Shown: in pieces, positions 1 through 7,117 of the stretch | Layout: each line of letters starts with the position of its first letter | How positions within the stretch are numbered: position 1 is the stretch's first letter | NCBI GenBank assembly: GCA_003485905.1 | Contig: DNHK01000340.1 | Coordinates: forward strand, 1-14,486 | Direction of reading: 5' to 3' | Source of the DNA: Gammaproteobacteria bacterium | Lineage (GTDB): Bacteria; Pseudomonadota; Gammaproteobacteria; Arenicellales; Arenicellaceae | Length of the DNA: 14,486 nt | Notes under the pieces: model-generated | What the model saw: only the letters and a program-made list of their open reading frames with translations | Databases searched by the model: none | Told to the model about the DNA's origin: nothing | Translations under genes and position numbers: made by a program

Positions 1-1165
1 GATGATGAAAAAAGAGGGCTATAAACCCGAGCAAGCCGCAGCTATAGAAGCAGTAGTATCCACCGGTGGGCAGATTATGCCACCGGTTATGGGTGCCGCC
101 GCATTCATTATGGCGGAGATAATTGGCGAACCTTATCTAACCGTAATGCAGGCCGCGATCGTGCCGGCTATATTGTTTTTTGTATCGATTTTGTGTGTGG
201 TCCACTTGCAAGCTCGCCAGCTCGGATTAGGTGGCGATGCGGCCCAGAATGAAACTAACCCAACAGAAAAAAATGCAGAATCACAGCCATTTTTGACGAC
301 ACTGGTTGAAGGTCTGCCGCTGATCATTCCGTTTGTTGCATTAATTATAATGATGCTATTTGGATATTCACCATTTAAGGCATGCTTCTGGTCGATCATC
401 ACTTTGTTGGTTGCACAACTAATATTTCGACCTAAAGATTCCGGACAACTTGCTCAAAATATTGTGCAGGCAATTCAAACCGGCGCAAAGAATGCAATCC
501 CGATATCGGTGGCCTGCGCGGCAGCTGGAATCATAGCTGGGATCCTTGCCATGTCAGGCCTCGGCGCAAAACTGTCTGGATTCATTGAAGTTCTTTCCGG
601 TGGTATTCCGCTTGTGGCTTTAGCGCTCACTGCGATAACCGCGATCATCCTTGGCATGGGCTTGCCCACAACCGCAGCATATTTAATTCTGGCTACGGTC
701 ATCGCCCCGGCACTCGGGAATATGGGTGTGCCGCTGTTAACCGCCCATATGTTTGTTTTCTTTTTCGGCTGCATCTCGACAATAACGCCACCGGTAGCGT
801 TAGCCTCTTACGTTGCTGCCGGCATTGCCAATGCAGATATCAATAAAGTTGGTTGGACCGCATTTCGGTTTGGTTTGGTCTGCTTCGTTTTGCCATTTAT
901 GTTCTTCTATGGTCCAGCGTTACTCGCCCAAGACACTCCGTTAAATATATTATCGAGCGGTGTTAGCGGCACATTTGGGGTGGTCTGTTTCGCCGCTGGC
1001 GTTGTCGGGTTTCTACAAACTAATCTAAGCAGTATTCCACGCTTGATATGTCTGATCGCTGGCGTGCTGCTACTTACACAGGGGCTGCTAACTGATTTCG
1101 TTGGCCTATTGTTAATGAGTGGTGTAGTTGCACTGATGAGGCCAGTAGCAACTCAGCAACAGTAG
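1..1165 (+). CDS. TRAP transporter fused permease (TAXI type), C-terminal part
   Basis: This is the C-terminal 388 codons of an inner-membrane secondary transporter; the reading frame begins at base 2 and the gene must start left of the window. The first visible residues (GGQIMPPVMGAAAFIMAE) match a signature of the large, DctM-like subunit in fused TRAP permeases that work with TAXI-type binding proteins. Many hydrophobic segments follow, including a glycine-rich stretch (LGMGLPTTAAYLILATVIAP) and a TPPVALASYVAAGIA motif, both typical of the second half of the DctM domain. The last 80 or so residues add further membrane helices, as in other fused TRAP permeases. Such proteins import organic acids using a sodium or proton gradient. 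The binding-protein gene is not in the window, so the substrate is unknown. The ATG at base 2 is very unlikely to be the true start because the protein would begin inside the transport domain. Confidence 0.9.
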   Translation, partial: MMKKEGYKPEQAAAIEAVVSTGGQIMPPVMGAAAFIMAEIIGEPYLTVMQAAIVPAILFFVSILCVVHLQARQLGLGGDAAQNETNPTEKNAESQPFLTTLVEGLPLIIPFVALIIMMLFGYSPFKACFWSIITLLVAQLIFRPKDSGQLAQNIVQAIQTGAKNAIPISVACAAAGIIAGILAMSGLGAKLSGFIEVLSGGIPLVALALTAITAIILGMGLPTTAAYLILATVIAPALGNMGVPLLTAHMFVFFFGCISTITPPVALASYVAAGIANADINKVGWTAFRFGLVCFVLPFMFFYGPALLAQDTPLNILSSGVSGTFGVVCFAAGVVGFLQTNLSSIPRLICLIAGVLLLTQGLLTDFVGLLLMSGVVALMRPVATQQQ

Positions 1166-1249
1166 TTCTCGCAACTTGCCACAGCTACTCAGTCTGCTGT
1201 AGAAAAAACGTATAATCAGCCGCTGCCCGTAGCCTACAAGTGGATAACT

Positions 1250-1283
1250 ATCCTGATGCTAAAATTCCATCTAGCATCAGGAT
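1250..1283. terminator. Hairpin between convergent genes, possible weak bidirectional terminator
   Basis: A perfect 12-bp inverted repeat (1250-1261 with 1272-1283) encloses a 10-base loop. It lies between the stop of the TRAP permease and the stop of the convergent DUF6152 gene, where a two-way terminator would be useful. Neither side has a run of T after the stem, so it is not a textbook rho-independent terminator. It could instead protect the 3' ends of the transcripts. Confidence 0.4.
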
Positions 1284-1321
1284 GCTCATTCCTGATTGCT
1301 CGTTCCTTTCCTATAAAGATA

Positions 1322-2455
1322 CTACTCCGGCCTTTCGTTACTAACACCACCTAATTCCACGCAACCGTATTCCGGTAACGCAATTGCCGTCCGATTCCAC
1401 GCGTTACTACCTGTCAATGGTTTTACTAAATATTGTGGATCGACTACCGAATAGTCGCGCGTTAATTGACCTGTTTCTGACAGACTCAATCGTTCTGTGA
1501 TCACCATATCTTCGCTATGCAACAAGCCAGGGTGCGGAACTAATACGCCAGCTTCAAATCCAGCGGTTTCAACCACCAAGACATCATCTTCATACCAACC
1601 AATAGAGTGCCCGGTCATACTCGGTTCAATATCGTTCGGATGCTCACGAGTATCCATATTGATCACTCGCACTGTATCCATAAACTCGTGCTTAATAACT
1701 ATTTGATCACCAGACTGTGTGATTTCTGAAATACCACTGGGTTCACTCCAACCCCTGATGATGCTAGACGGACTGCATTCAAGCGCTGGATCATCAAAAC
1801 GCTGATCATAAGCAGCCGATGCCATCCTGCCTGCTTCAGTAACTAATTCGCCATAACGGCTTGTAAAAAGTGCTGCCTGATCTTCGGGCGTACCACCTCC
1901 AACAGGGTTTCCACCACCGCCGCCAGGTCGACGATTGCGTGGCGCCGTTTGCCATGTACCAAAAAACGTATTGGTTTCTGTAGCGGCAACTGATTCAGCG
2001 GTTTCTTCAACATTGACGAACACCTCAGATCCTGCAGTTATTTCACCGCTGCGTGCCAATAGTGTCCCATCACCCAGTTCCGCATTGCGAAAAGAACAAC
2101 CAAATGGATCACGACGGGCCGCGATACCCTCCAATGTTATCTCGGTACCGGGCTTAAGTAATTCTTCGGTCCACCCAGCACGACGTAAACCTGATGCTGC
2201 GCCCAACTCGCAATTCCAAGCCTTAGTATTACCATCTGCACCAACCACATCCAAATATATCCAGGCATGTGGATTTACAAACCTAAAACTTGTTACTACA
2301 CCTTGAATCGTAAGTGGCTTATCCGGGTCGAAATGTGGTGTTGATGAATGATGAGCGTAGCTAGAGGCCATACCAAATATCAGCAATGCACTAATTGACA
2401 ATGCGATGCCTGCAATTCTTAGAATGCCTGGTTTAATTTTTGCCACTTTGATCAT
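1322..2455 (-). CDS. Exported DUF6152-type protein of unknown function
   Basis: This is a 377-residue protein with an N-terminal signal peptide (hydrophobic residues 12-30, likely cut after SSYA at 34), so it should act in the periplasm or outside. Residues 35-140 resemble the DUF6152 family: AHHS just after the signal, then FDPDKPLTIQGVVT, NPHAWIYLDV near 61-70, a WNCELG element and an RRAGW element. A glycine-rich linker (about 176-188) joins this to a C-terminal part (about 195-370) that I do not assign to a named family. That part has the conserved-looking features ECSPSSIIRGW, EHPNDIEPSMTGHSIGWYEDDVLVVET and a late cysteine at 365. No catalytic residues are evident. The gene is divergent from the dienelactone hydrolase gene and probably uses the promoter at 2518-2546. 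The ATG has only a weak upstream GGA element. Confidence 0.8.
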   Translation of the reverse strand: MIKVAKIKPGILRIAGIALSISALLIFGMASSYAHHSSTPHFDPDKPLTIQGVVTSFRFVNPHAWIYLDVVGADGNTKAWNCELGAASGLRRAGWTEELLKPGTEITLEGIAARRDPFGCSFRNAELGDGTLLARSGEITAGSEVFVNVEETAESVAATETNTFFGTWQTAPRNRRPGGGGGNPVGGGTPEDQAALFTSRYGELVTEAGRMASAAYDQRFDDPALECSPSSIIRGWSEPSGISEITQSGDQIVIKHEFMDTVRVINMDTREHPNDIEPSMTGHSIGWYEDDVLVVETAGFEAGVLVPHPGLLHSEDMVITERLSLSETGQLTRDYSVVDPQYLVKPLTGSNAWNRTAIALPEYGCVELGGVSNERPE

Positions 2456-2517
2456 TGTTATTATCCGTCCACGTGCAGTTTTATCGATTATTATGAGAAT
2501 ACTAATGATATTTCGTC

Positions 2518-2546
2518 ATTATATCCAATTACCCCGGCTTTTCGAT
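2518..2546 (-). promoter_or_regulatory. Candidate promoter of the DUF6152 gene
   Basis: On the minus strand there is a perfect TATAAT at 2523-2518. A 17-base spacer places the -35 region at 2546-2541, which is a poor match to TTGACA. This -35 position lies inside the left arm of the inverted repeat at 2539-2576, so activation or repression by a bound regulator is plausible. The predicted transcript start near 2511 gives a leader of about 55 bases. Confidence 0.45.
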
Positions 2547-2576
2547 ACCTAATATTACAATTACTGGTATCGAAAA
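2539..2576. promoter_or_regulatory. Perfect 11-bp inverted repeat, candidate operator between divergent genes
   Basis: Arms TTTTCGATACC (2539-2549) and GGTATCGAAAA (2566-2576) are exact reverse complements separated by 16 bases. The left arm covers the -35 position of the minus-strand promoter. The right arm lies just upstream of a TATGAT box (2582-2587) facing the plus-strand gene. The spacing and position fit a dimeric regulator controlling both genes. No regulator gene is in the window. A transcript hairpin is possible too, but there is no T-run beyond it. Confidence 0.5.
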
Positions 2577-2581
2577 ACGTT

Positions 2582-2587
2582 TATGAT
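2582..2587 (+). promoter_or_regulatory. Candidate -10 box of the dienelactone hydrolase gene
   Basis: TATGAT differs from the sigma-70 -10 consensus at one base. No good -35 hexamer is seen 16-18 bases upstream (aattac at 2559-2564), so the promoter may need an activator at the neighbouring inverted repeat. A start near 2594 would give a leader of about 80 bases before the ATG at 2677. Confidence 0.3.
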
Positions 2588-2676
2588 CAGATGTGCTTGA
2601 AAAACTTGTGCTTGATCACTAAGCAAATCGTATTGGTCAGGCTGCACCCCCTGATACACTATTGGAGTGACATACC

Positions 2677-3570
2677 ATGAAGAATGAACAGATGAATGAG
2701 AAAATCGACCCTCAAGTAATCGAACTGTACGATAAGTACTGTCACGGTCAGATAGATCGACAAGAGTTTTTTCGTCGTGCTGGCGCGCTTTCTTTAGGCG
2801 CAGCCGGCCTTACCATGGCGCAAGCTTTATTGCCGCGCTATGCCGAAGCTCAAACCATTTCCTTTACTGATGAGCGTATAAAAGCTAACTACGTAAACTA
2901 CCCTTCTCCAGGGGGTAACTCAGGCGAAATGCGCGGATACCTTGTACAACCAGCCGGCGATGGTCCATTTAAAACGGTTCTGGTTATCCATGAAAATCGT
3001 GGTCTAAACCCACATATCGAAGATGTTGCCAGACGCTTTGCAGTTGAAGGGTTTCTTGCACTCGCACCCGATGGTCTTGAGCCGGCAGGTGGGTACCCTG
3101 GAAACGATGACGACGGCAGAACCCTGCAAAGCAACCTCGATGCCGGTAAGTTATTACAAGATATGGTTAACAGCGCTGAATTTCTTAGTAACCATGAACT
3201 CGCTGGCGAAAAACTTGGTGTCACTGGATTTTGCTGGGGTGGATATGCAACCAATTTCGTAGCTGCGCAACTCGGCGATAAAGTTACTGCTGGCGTCCCA
3301 TTCTATGGTCGTGGCGTTACCGCCGAGGAAGCCTCAAACATCAAGGCTGCGCTACTAATTCAATCTCCTGAACACGACGAACGTATAAATGCCGCGTGGC
3401 CAGATTTTGAAGCTGCACTGAATGCTAGCAATGTTGAATTTGAGCGTCATATCTACCCTGGAGCTAATCACGGCTTTCACAATAATTCGACACCACGTTA
3501 CGACGAAGCGGCCGCCAAGCTAGCGTGGGAAAGAACGGTTGGTTTTTTCAACCAGCATTTAGACGGATAG
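2677..3570 (+). CDS. Exported dienelactone hydrolase family protein
   Basis: This is a 297-residue alpha/beta hydrolase. The catalytic triad of dienelactone hydrolases can be read directly: Cys186 in GFCWGG, Asp234 in EHDER and His265 in NHGFH. The spacings of 48 and 31 residues equal those of the classical Pseudomonas enzyme (Cys123, Asp171, His202). Glu106 in IHENRG matches the conserved glutamate near the nucleophile. Residues 29-58 (RQEFFRRAGALS, a hydrophobic stretch, then AEA) look like a Tat-type signal after a 28-residue N-terminal extension. The enzyme is therefore probably exported folded and may act on lactones or esters in the periplasm, unlike the cytoplasmic enzyme of chlorocatechol pathways. 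The start has GGAG (2664-2667) nine bases upstream; a second in-frame ATG lies five codons later. A strong terminator follows. The true substrate is not known. Confidence 0.88.
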   Translation: MKNEQMNEKIDPQVIELYDKYCHGQIDRQEFFRRAGALSLGAAGLTMAQALLPRYAEAQTISFTDERIKANYVNYPSPGGNSGEMRGYLVQPAGDGPFKTVLVIHENRGLNPHIEDVARRFAVEGFLALAPDGLEPAGGYPGNDDDGRTLQSNLDAGKLLQDMVNSAEFLSNHELAGEKLGVTGFCWGGYATNFVAAQLGDKVTAGVPFYGRGVTAEEASNIKAALLIQSPEHDERINAAWPDFEAALNASNVEFERHIYPGANHGFHNNSTPRYDEAAAKLAWERTVGFFNQHLDG

Positions 3571-3617
3571 TCAGACCGGTGGTTTGAAATCACAAGTCCT
3601 ACACATTCTGTAGATGG

Positions 3618-3648
3618 AAAAGGGGCTCTTGTTAGAGCCCCTTTTTTT
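3618..3648 (+). terminator. Rho-independent terminator after the dienelactone hydrolase gene
   Basis: A perfect 12-bp stem (3618-3629 with 3634-3645, core GGGGCTCT/AGAGCCCC) with a TTGT-like four-base loop (3630-3633) runs into seven T (3642-3648). It lies 48 bases after the stop codon and separates this gene from the amidohydrolase gene. Confidence 0.95.
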
Positions 3649-3732
3649 CGTTTACACATTCAAAAGAACCCATGCATAAACAATCTAATCCACCTTATGC
3701 ACGATCCTAAACCCCAAGCGTTCTAATAGTCC

Positions 3733-3760
3733 TTGCCAGCAGAAATAGCTGTGTTTTAAT
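3733..3760 (+). promoter_or_regulatory. Candidate sigma-70 promoter of the amidohydrolase gene
   Basis: TTGCCA (3733-3738) and TTTAAT (3755-3760) each match the consensus at five of six bases, with a 16-base spacer. Transcription would begin near 3767, about 36 bases before the preferred ATG at 3803. It lies downstream of a strong terminator, so the gene needs its own promoter here. Confidence 0.55.
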
Positions 3761-3802
3761 GCTGCGTTCAAACTTAATCATACAATCTAAATGAGAAGCA
3801 CT

Positions 3803-5512
3803 ATGACAATCTGGTGGCGACTAGCAGTTATTACAACAGCACTGGCGTTAAGCGCGTGCGATCAACCGACAAACCCAATTAATACCGCAGATGCACCGGA
3901 CATGGTATTGCTGGGCGGTAAAGTACTTACGGTAGATGCCAATAATGCCACTGCAGAAGCCATCGCGATTACAGGAAATAGAATATCAGCCGTTGGTGGA
4001 ACTACAGAGATTCGTGCGCTAGTCGGCGAGAACACATCGATCGTTGAACTCGATGGTCGAACTGTGATCCCAGGTTTAACGGACAGCCATATCCATGTTA
4101 TTAGAGCAGGCCTTACCTGGGCGCAAGAGATAAGCTGGGCCGACATCCCTACATTGGACGAAGCTTTAGGGCGAGTACGTAATGCAGCAGCCAGTACGCC
4201 TGACGGTGAGTGGTTAATCGTTGCTGGTGGCTGGCACAAGTTTCAGTTCGTCGAGAAACGATTACCAAGCGCGGCGGAAGTCTCCGAAGCGGCCGGCAAT
4301 CACCCGATATATGTTCAATACCTTTACGATACTGCGATACTTAATCAAGCGGCCATGAGCGCGTTAAGCATTGCCACCGATGCTGACGTTCCTCCCAATG
4401 GAACTTTACGGCTTGATGCCAGCGGAGCTCCAACGGGTGAAATTGATGGCACGATAGGCGTATTTCACCGCCTGCAAGGTGCTTTACCAAAACCTGATTT
4501 TGCTACCCAAGTGGCGGGCACCAAGCAGTTTATGGCTGAACTCAACCGCCTTGGCATGACTTCCTTTTCTGACGGCAGTGGCGGAAGCCAATACCCTGAA
4601 GGTTATAAGCCACTTTTTCATATTTGGCAGAATGGAGAGATGACTATGCGTGTTGCTTATCGCCTGATGTCACAAAACCGTGGTCAAGAACTTGCCGATT
4701 TACAAAATTTAACTCAGCTTTTACCACAAGGATTTGGAGACGATTGGCTACGCTTTAACGGTTTCGGCGAAGTAATCATTTGGGGAATGCACGATGGCTC
4801 ACGAGCCCGACCGGAATTCAACCCCAGCAGTGAGGCAAGGGCCTCCTTGGTAGAAACGCTTACCTGGATTGCAGAGAATCGATATTCAATGGAGATACAT
4901 GCTTCATCGGATTCAAGCGCCCAACAAATTTTGGATATTTTAGACGACATCAATAATTCAACACCCATCGCTGATTTGCGTTGGTCCATCCTACACATAG
5001 ATGCCGCATCAAATAGCACATTAACGCGCATGAAAGCATTAGGCGTGGCTTATGGAATTCAAGACCGGCTTTATTTTGATGGGGAAACTTTAGTCGAAAC
5101 GTTTGGGGCCGAACATGCCCGTTCAGCCCCACCGCTCAAAACGGCCTTGAATACGGGATTAATGGTTGTCGGTGGCACCGACGCACCGGCAGTTGGACCA
5201 TATAATCCTTGGGTAGCTGTTCGTTGGATACTGGATGGTAAAACGGTTAATGGCGTGACAATCCGTAGTGCTGAAGAAATACCAAGTCGAGAAGAAGCAC
5301 TACGAATGTATACTCAAAATGGCGCGTGGCTTCAGTTCGCTGAAAACGAACGGGGCTCGATCGAAACCGGAAAATTAGCCGATATCGCAATATTATCCGA
5401 TGACTACATGAACATGCCGGTAGAAGATCTTAACCAAATAACCTCACTACTAACAATTGTTGATGGTGAGGTAGTGTATGCCGATGCACCATTCACTAAT
5501 TCGGCGCCCTAG
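3803..5512 (+). CDS. Lipoprotein amidohydrolase (amidohydrolase_3 / YtcJ-like)
   Basis: This is a metal-dependent amidohydrolase of about 569 residues. From the ATG at 3803 it starts with a lipoprotein signal peptide ending in LSAC (Cys19), so it is probably membrane-anchored in the periplasm. The fold is typical of the YtcJ/NfdA-type group: the beta-sandwich strand with VIPGLTDSHIHV (metal-binding His96 and His98), MEIHASSDSS (His366), WSILHID (His398) and GGTDAPAVGPYNPW (Asp460). A C-terminal GSIETGKLADIAILSDD element closes the sandwich domain. Members hydrolyse C-N bonds in varied amides, formamides or cyclic compounds; the substrate here cannot be told. I prefer the ATG at 3803 because GAGA at 3793-3796 lies six bases before it, while an in-frame ATG at 3791 has no ribosome site. 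The gene has its own promoter and no neighbour in an operon. Confidence 0.88.
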   Translation: MTIWWRLAVITTALALSACDQPTNPINTADAPDMVLLGGKVLTVDANNATAEAIAITGNRISAVGGTTEIRALVGENTSIVELDGRTVIPGLTDSHIHVIRAGLTWAQEISWADIPTLDEALGRVRNAAASTPDGEWLIVAGGWHKFQFVEKRLPSAAEVSEAAGNHPIYVQYLYDTAILNQAAMSALSIATDADVPPNGTLRLDASGAPTGEIDGTIGVFHRLQGALPKPDFATQVAGTKQFMAELNRLGMTSFSDGSGGSQYPEGYKPLFHIWQNGEMTMRVAYRLMSQNRGQELADLQNLTQLLPQGFGDDWLRFNGFGEVIIWGMHDGSRARPEFNPSSEARASLVETLTWIAENRYSMEIHASSDSSAQQILDILDDINNSTPIADLRWSILHIDAASNSTLTRMKALGVAYGIQDRLYFDGETLVETFGAEHARSAPPLKTALNTGLMVVGGTDAPAVGPYNPWVAVRWILDGKTVNGVTIRSAEEIPSREEALRMYTQNGAWLQFAENERGSIETGKLADIAILSDDYMNMPVEDLNQITSLLTIVDGEVVYADAPFTNSAP

Positions 5513-5641
5513 TGATCGATCTATAATAGTGATCTACAAGGCCACCTGCAAAAGCCATCGACAGTAGTTAGCTATAAAGGGCACTTTTACTAGCTTGCTA
5601 GATCGCCTGTCTAAAACCGGTAAACGCGGATTTGGTAGTAT
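5513..5641. other. Short gap between convergent genes, no clear terminator
   Basis: The amidohydrolase and fahA genes converge on this 129-base stretch. I see only small stems such as CTAG-CTTG-CTAG (around 5591-5602) and a direct repeat TAGTGATC near the left end, without T-runs, so no terminator can be called with confidence. Confidence 0.5.
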
Positions 5642-6964
5642 TTACTTGGAGCCTACGGGAGGTAACACCCTCCCCACGACTTCACCAAAACCTATTCTCG
5701 GATACCCTTCTTTTATACTAGCGCCACGAAAAGTAACCTCATCACCAACCTGTAAAAAACTACGTATCTCGCCGTTAGGTAGATTAAAGGTAGTTTTTCC
5801 GCCTTCTGATAACTCGTATAAACAAGCCGACTCATGTGGTGCCGGCCCCGAAATAGTCCCGCTACCGATTAAATCACCAGGGCGAAGATTGCAACCGCCG
5901 CTAGTGTGCTGAGCTACAATCTGGGAAATCGTCCAGTGAACGTCCAACAATCGATTACTACTGTTCTTGTGCGGTTCGTCATCATTTTCGCGCATTTTCT
6001 CACTGCTTAAATAAACGTCAATCGCCACATCTAGCGCGCCTTCCGCTCGGTTACGGTCAGAAGAGAGATATTCTAATGGTTCCGGCCAATCCGCACCTGG
6101 ATGAGTTTGCGGAGCACGAAACGGGGCCAGCGCTTCAAGCGTTACTATCCAGGGTGACATCGAGGTTGCATGGCTTTTACCTAGAAACGGGCCCAAAGGT
6201 AGGCGTTCCCATTTCTGAATATCCCGTGCAGACCAATCGTTCACCAGACAAAATCCAAAAATATTATCTTCGGCATCATCAATAGCAATTGGATGGCCCC
6301 GCTTATTTCCGGCACCAATAATAATGCCCAGCTCCAGTTCATAATCAAACTTCTCGCTCGGTTTATAGGCTGGGATTTCTTTCTCCTCTTCAATTTGACC
6401 CAGGGGTAAATATATCGGCTCGCCCGAAACAACTACTGAGGAAGCACGACCATGATATGCCCTTGGTAGATAAAACCCATTAGCGAGTGGCTTGGATGTT
6501 CCAGACATAATCTTACGCATTCGCACCGCATGATGATGTGAGCATTCATAATCAGTAAAATCACCGATATCCATCGGCATCACCAAGGAAACATCTGCCT
6601 GTGCAACAAGCACTTCGCTACGAAATTTTATTGTCTGATCAGCTTGCGGCCCCTCGCTCACCAACATGGAAAAGAAATGATGTCGGGTTTGTCGCCACGC
6701 CGCTCGATTAAGAGACATAAACGCATTCATGGTGCTTTGCTGCAAAGTTTGCACAATCGAGTCTGGTAATGCACTCAATAACCCAGCCTGAGCACAGGCG
6801 CTAAGATCGAGAATTTGATCTCCTATACCCACTCCCAACCGTGCAACGGTATCGTTATTTTGAAACGCACAATAAGGTAAGTTTTGAATTGGAAAATCAA
6901 CGCCTTGAATATTGGCTGATTCAATCCAGCTAACCGCATCTGCAGCATGTGTATGATCTAACAT
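5642..6964 (-). CDS. fahA: Fumarylacetoacetase
   Basis: This 440-residue enzyme cleaves fumarylacetoacetate to fumarate and acetoacetate, the last step of tyrosine and homogentisate breakdown, in the cytoplasm. The whole length can be followed against the mammalian enzyme: an N-terminal domain (1-125), then the hydrolase domain. Visible active-site residues are Asp138 (GDFTDYE), the general base His145, metal ligands Glu209 and Glu211 (DYELELG) and Asp243 (NDWSARDIQKWE), Lys263 (GPFLGKS) and Glu384 (YELSEGG). LPRAYHGRASSVVVSG and RPGDLIGSGTISGP are further family signatures. The start has AGGA (6978-6975) ten bases upstream. Homogentisate dioxygenase and maleylacetoacetate isomerase genes are not in the window. 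A strong terminator hairpin lies only about 20 bases before the start codon, so expression depends on read-through or on a promoter overlapping the hairpin. Confidence 0.96.
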   Translation of the reverse strand: MLDHTHAADAVSWIESANIQGVDFPIQNLPYCAFQNNDTVARLGVGIGDQILDLSACAQAGLLSALPDSIVQTLQQSTMNAFMSLNRAAWRQTRHHFFSMLVSEGPQADQTIKFRSEVLVAQADVSLVMPMDIGDFTDYECSHHHAVRMRKIMSGTSKPLANGFYLPRAYHGRASSVVVSGEPIYLPLGQIEEEKEIPAYKPSEKFDYELELGIIIGAGNKRGHPIAIDDAEDNIFGFCLVNDWSARDIQKWERLPLGPFLGKSHATSMSPWIVTLEALAPFRAPQTHPGADWPEPLEYLSSDRNRAEGALDVAIDVYLSSEKMRENDDEPHKNSSNRLLDVHWTISQIVAQHTSGGCNLRPGDLIGSGTISGPAPHESACLYELSEGGKTTFNLPNGEIRSFLQVGDEVTFRGASIKEGYPRIGFGEVVGRVLPPVGSK

Positions 6965-6986
6965 TTAATTCGATTCCTAAGCTAAT

Positions 6987-7020
6987 AAAAAAACGAGAGC
7001 ACCCCAACCGGAGTGCTCTC
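6987..7020 (-). terminator. Rho-independent terminator after the SnoaL-like lipoprotein gene
   Basis: Read on the minus strand, GAGAGCAC (7020-7013) pairs with GTGCTCTC (7002-6995) around a 10-base loop. A G and seven T (6993-6987) follow. It closes the transport operon and sits directly upstream of the fahA ribosome site, so it could also act as an attenuator in a fahA leader. Confidence 0.88.
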
Positions 7021-7117
7021 TATACACATTGAAATGATATTCGGCGCTACTCAATAATAATTAAATCTACACCAAACCTAGAGCTGGCCTAAGCAAAGTT
7101 AAGAGTACGCCAAAACA

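Noticed and set aside
1935..2306. A 123-codon open frame antisense to the DUF6152 gene
   Set aside because: The opposite strand encodes a recognisable signal peptide and family motifs over the same bases; this frame has no ribosome site and no family features.
2633..2660. TTGGTC and TACACT with a 16-base spacer as a promoter of the dienelactone hydrolase gene
   Set aside because: The transcript would begin at about 2667, inside the ribosome-binding site, leaving no usable leader.
3791..3802. ATG at 3791 as the start of the amidohydrolase
   Set aside because: There is no ribosome site before it, while the ATG at 3803 has GAGA at a good distance and still gives a proper lipoprotein signal; the choice remains open.
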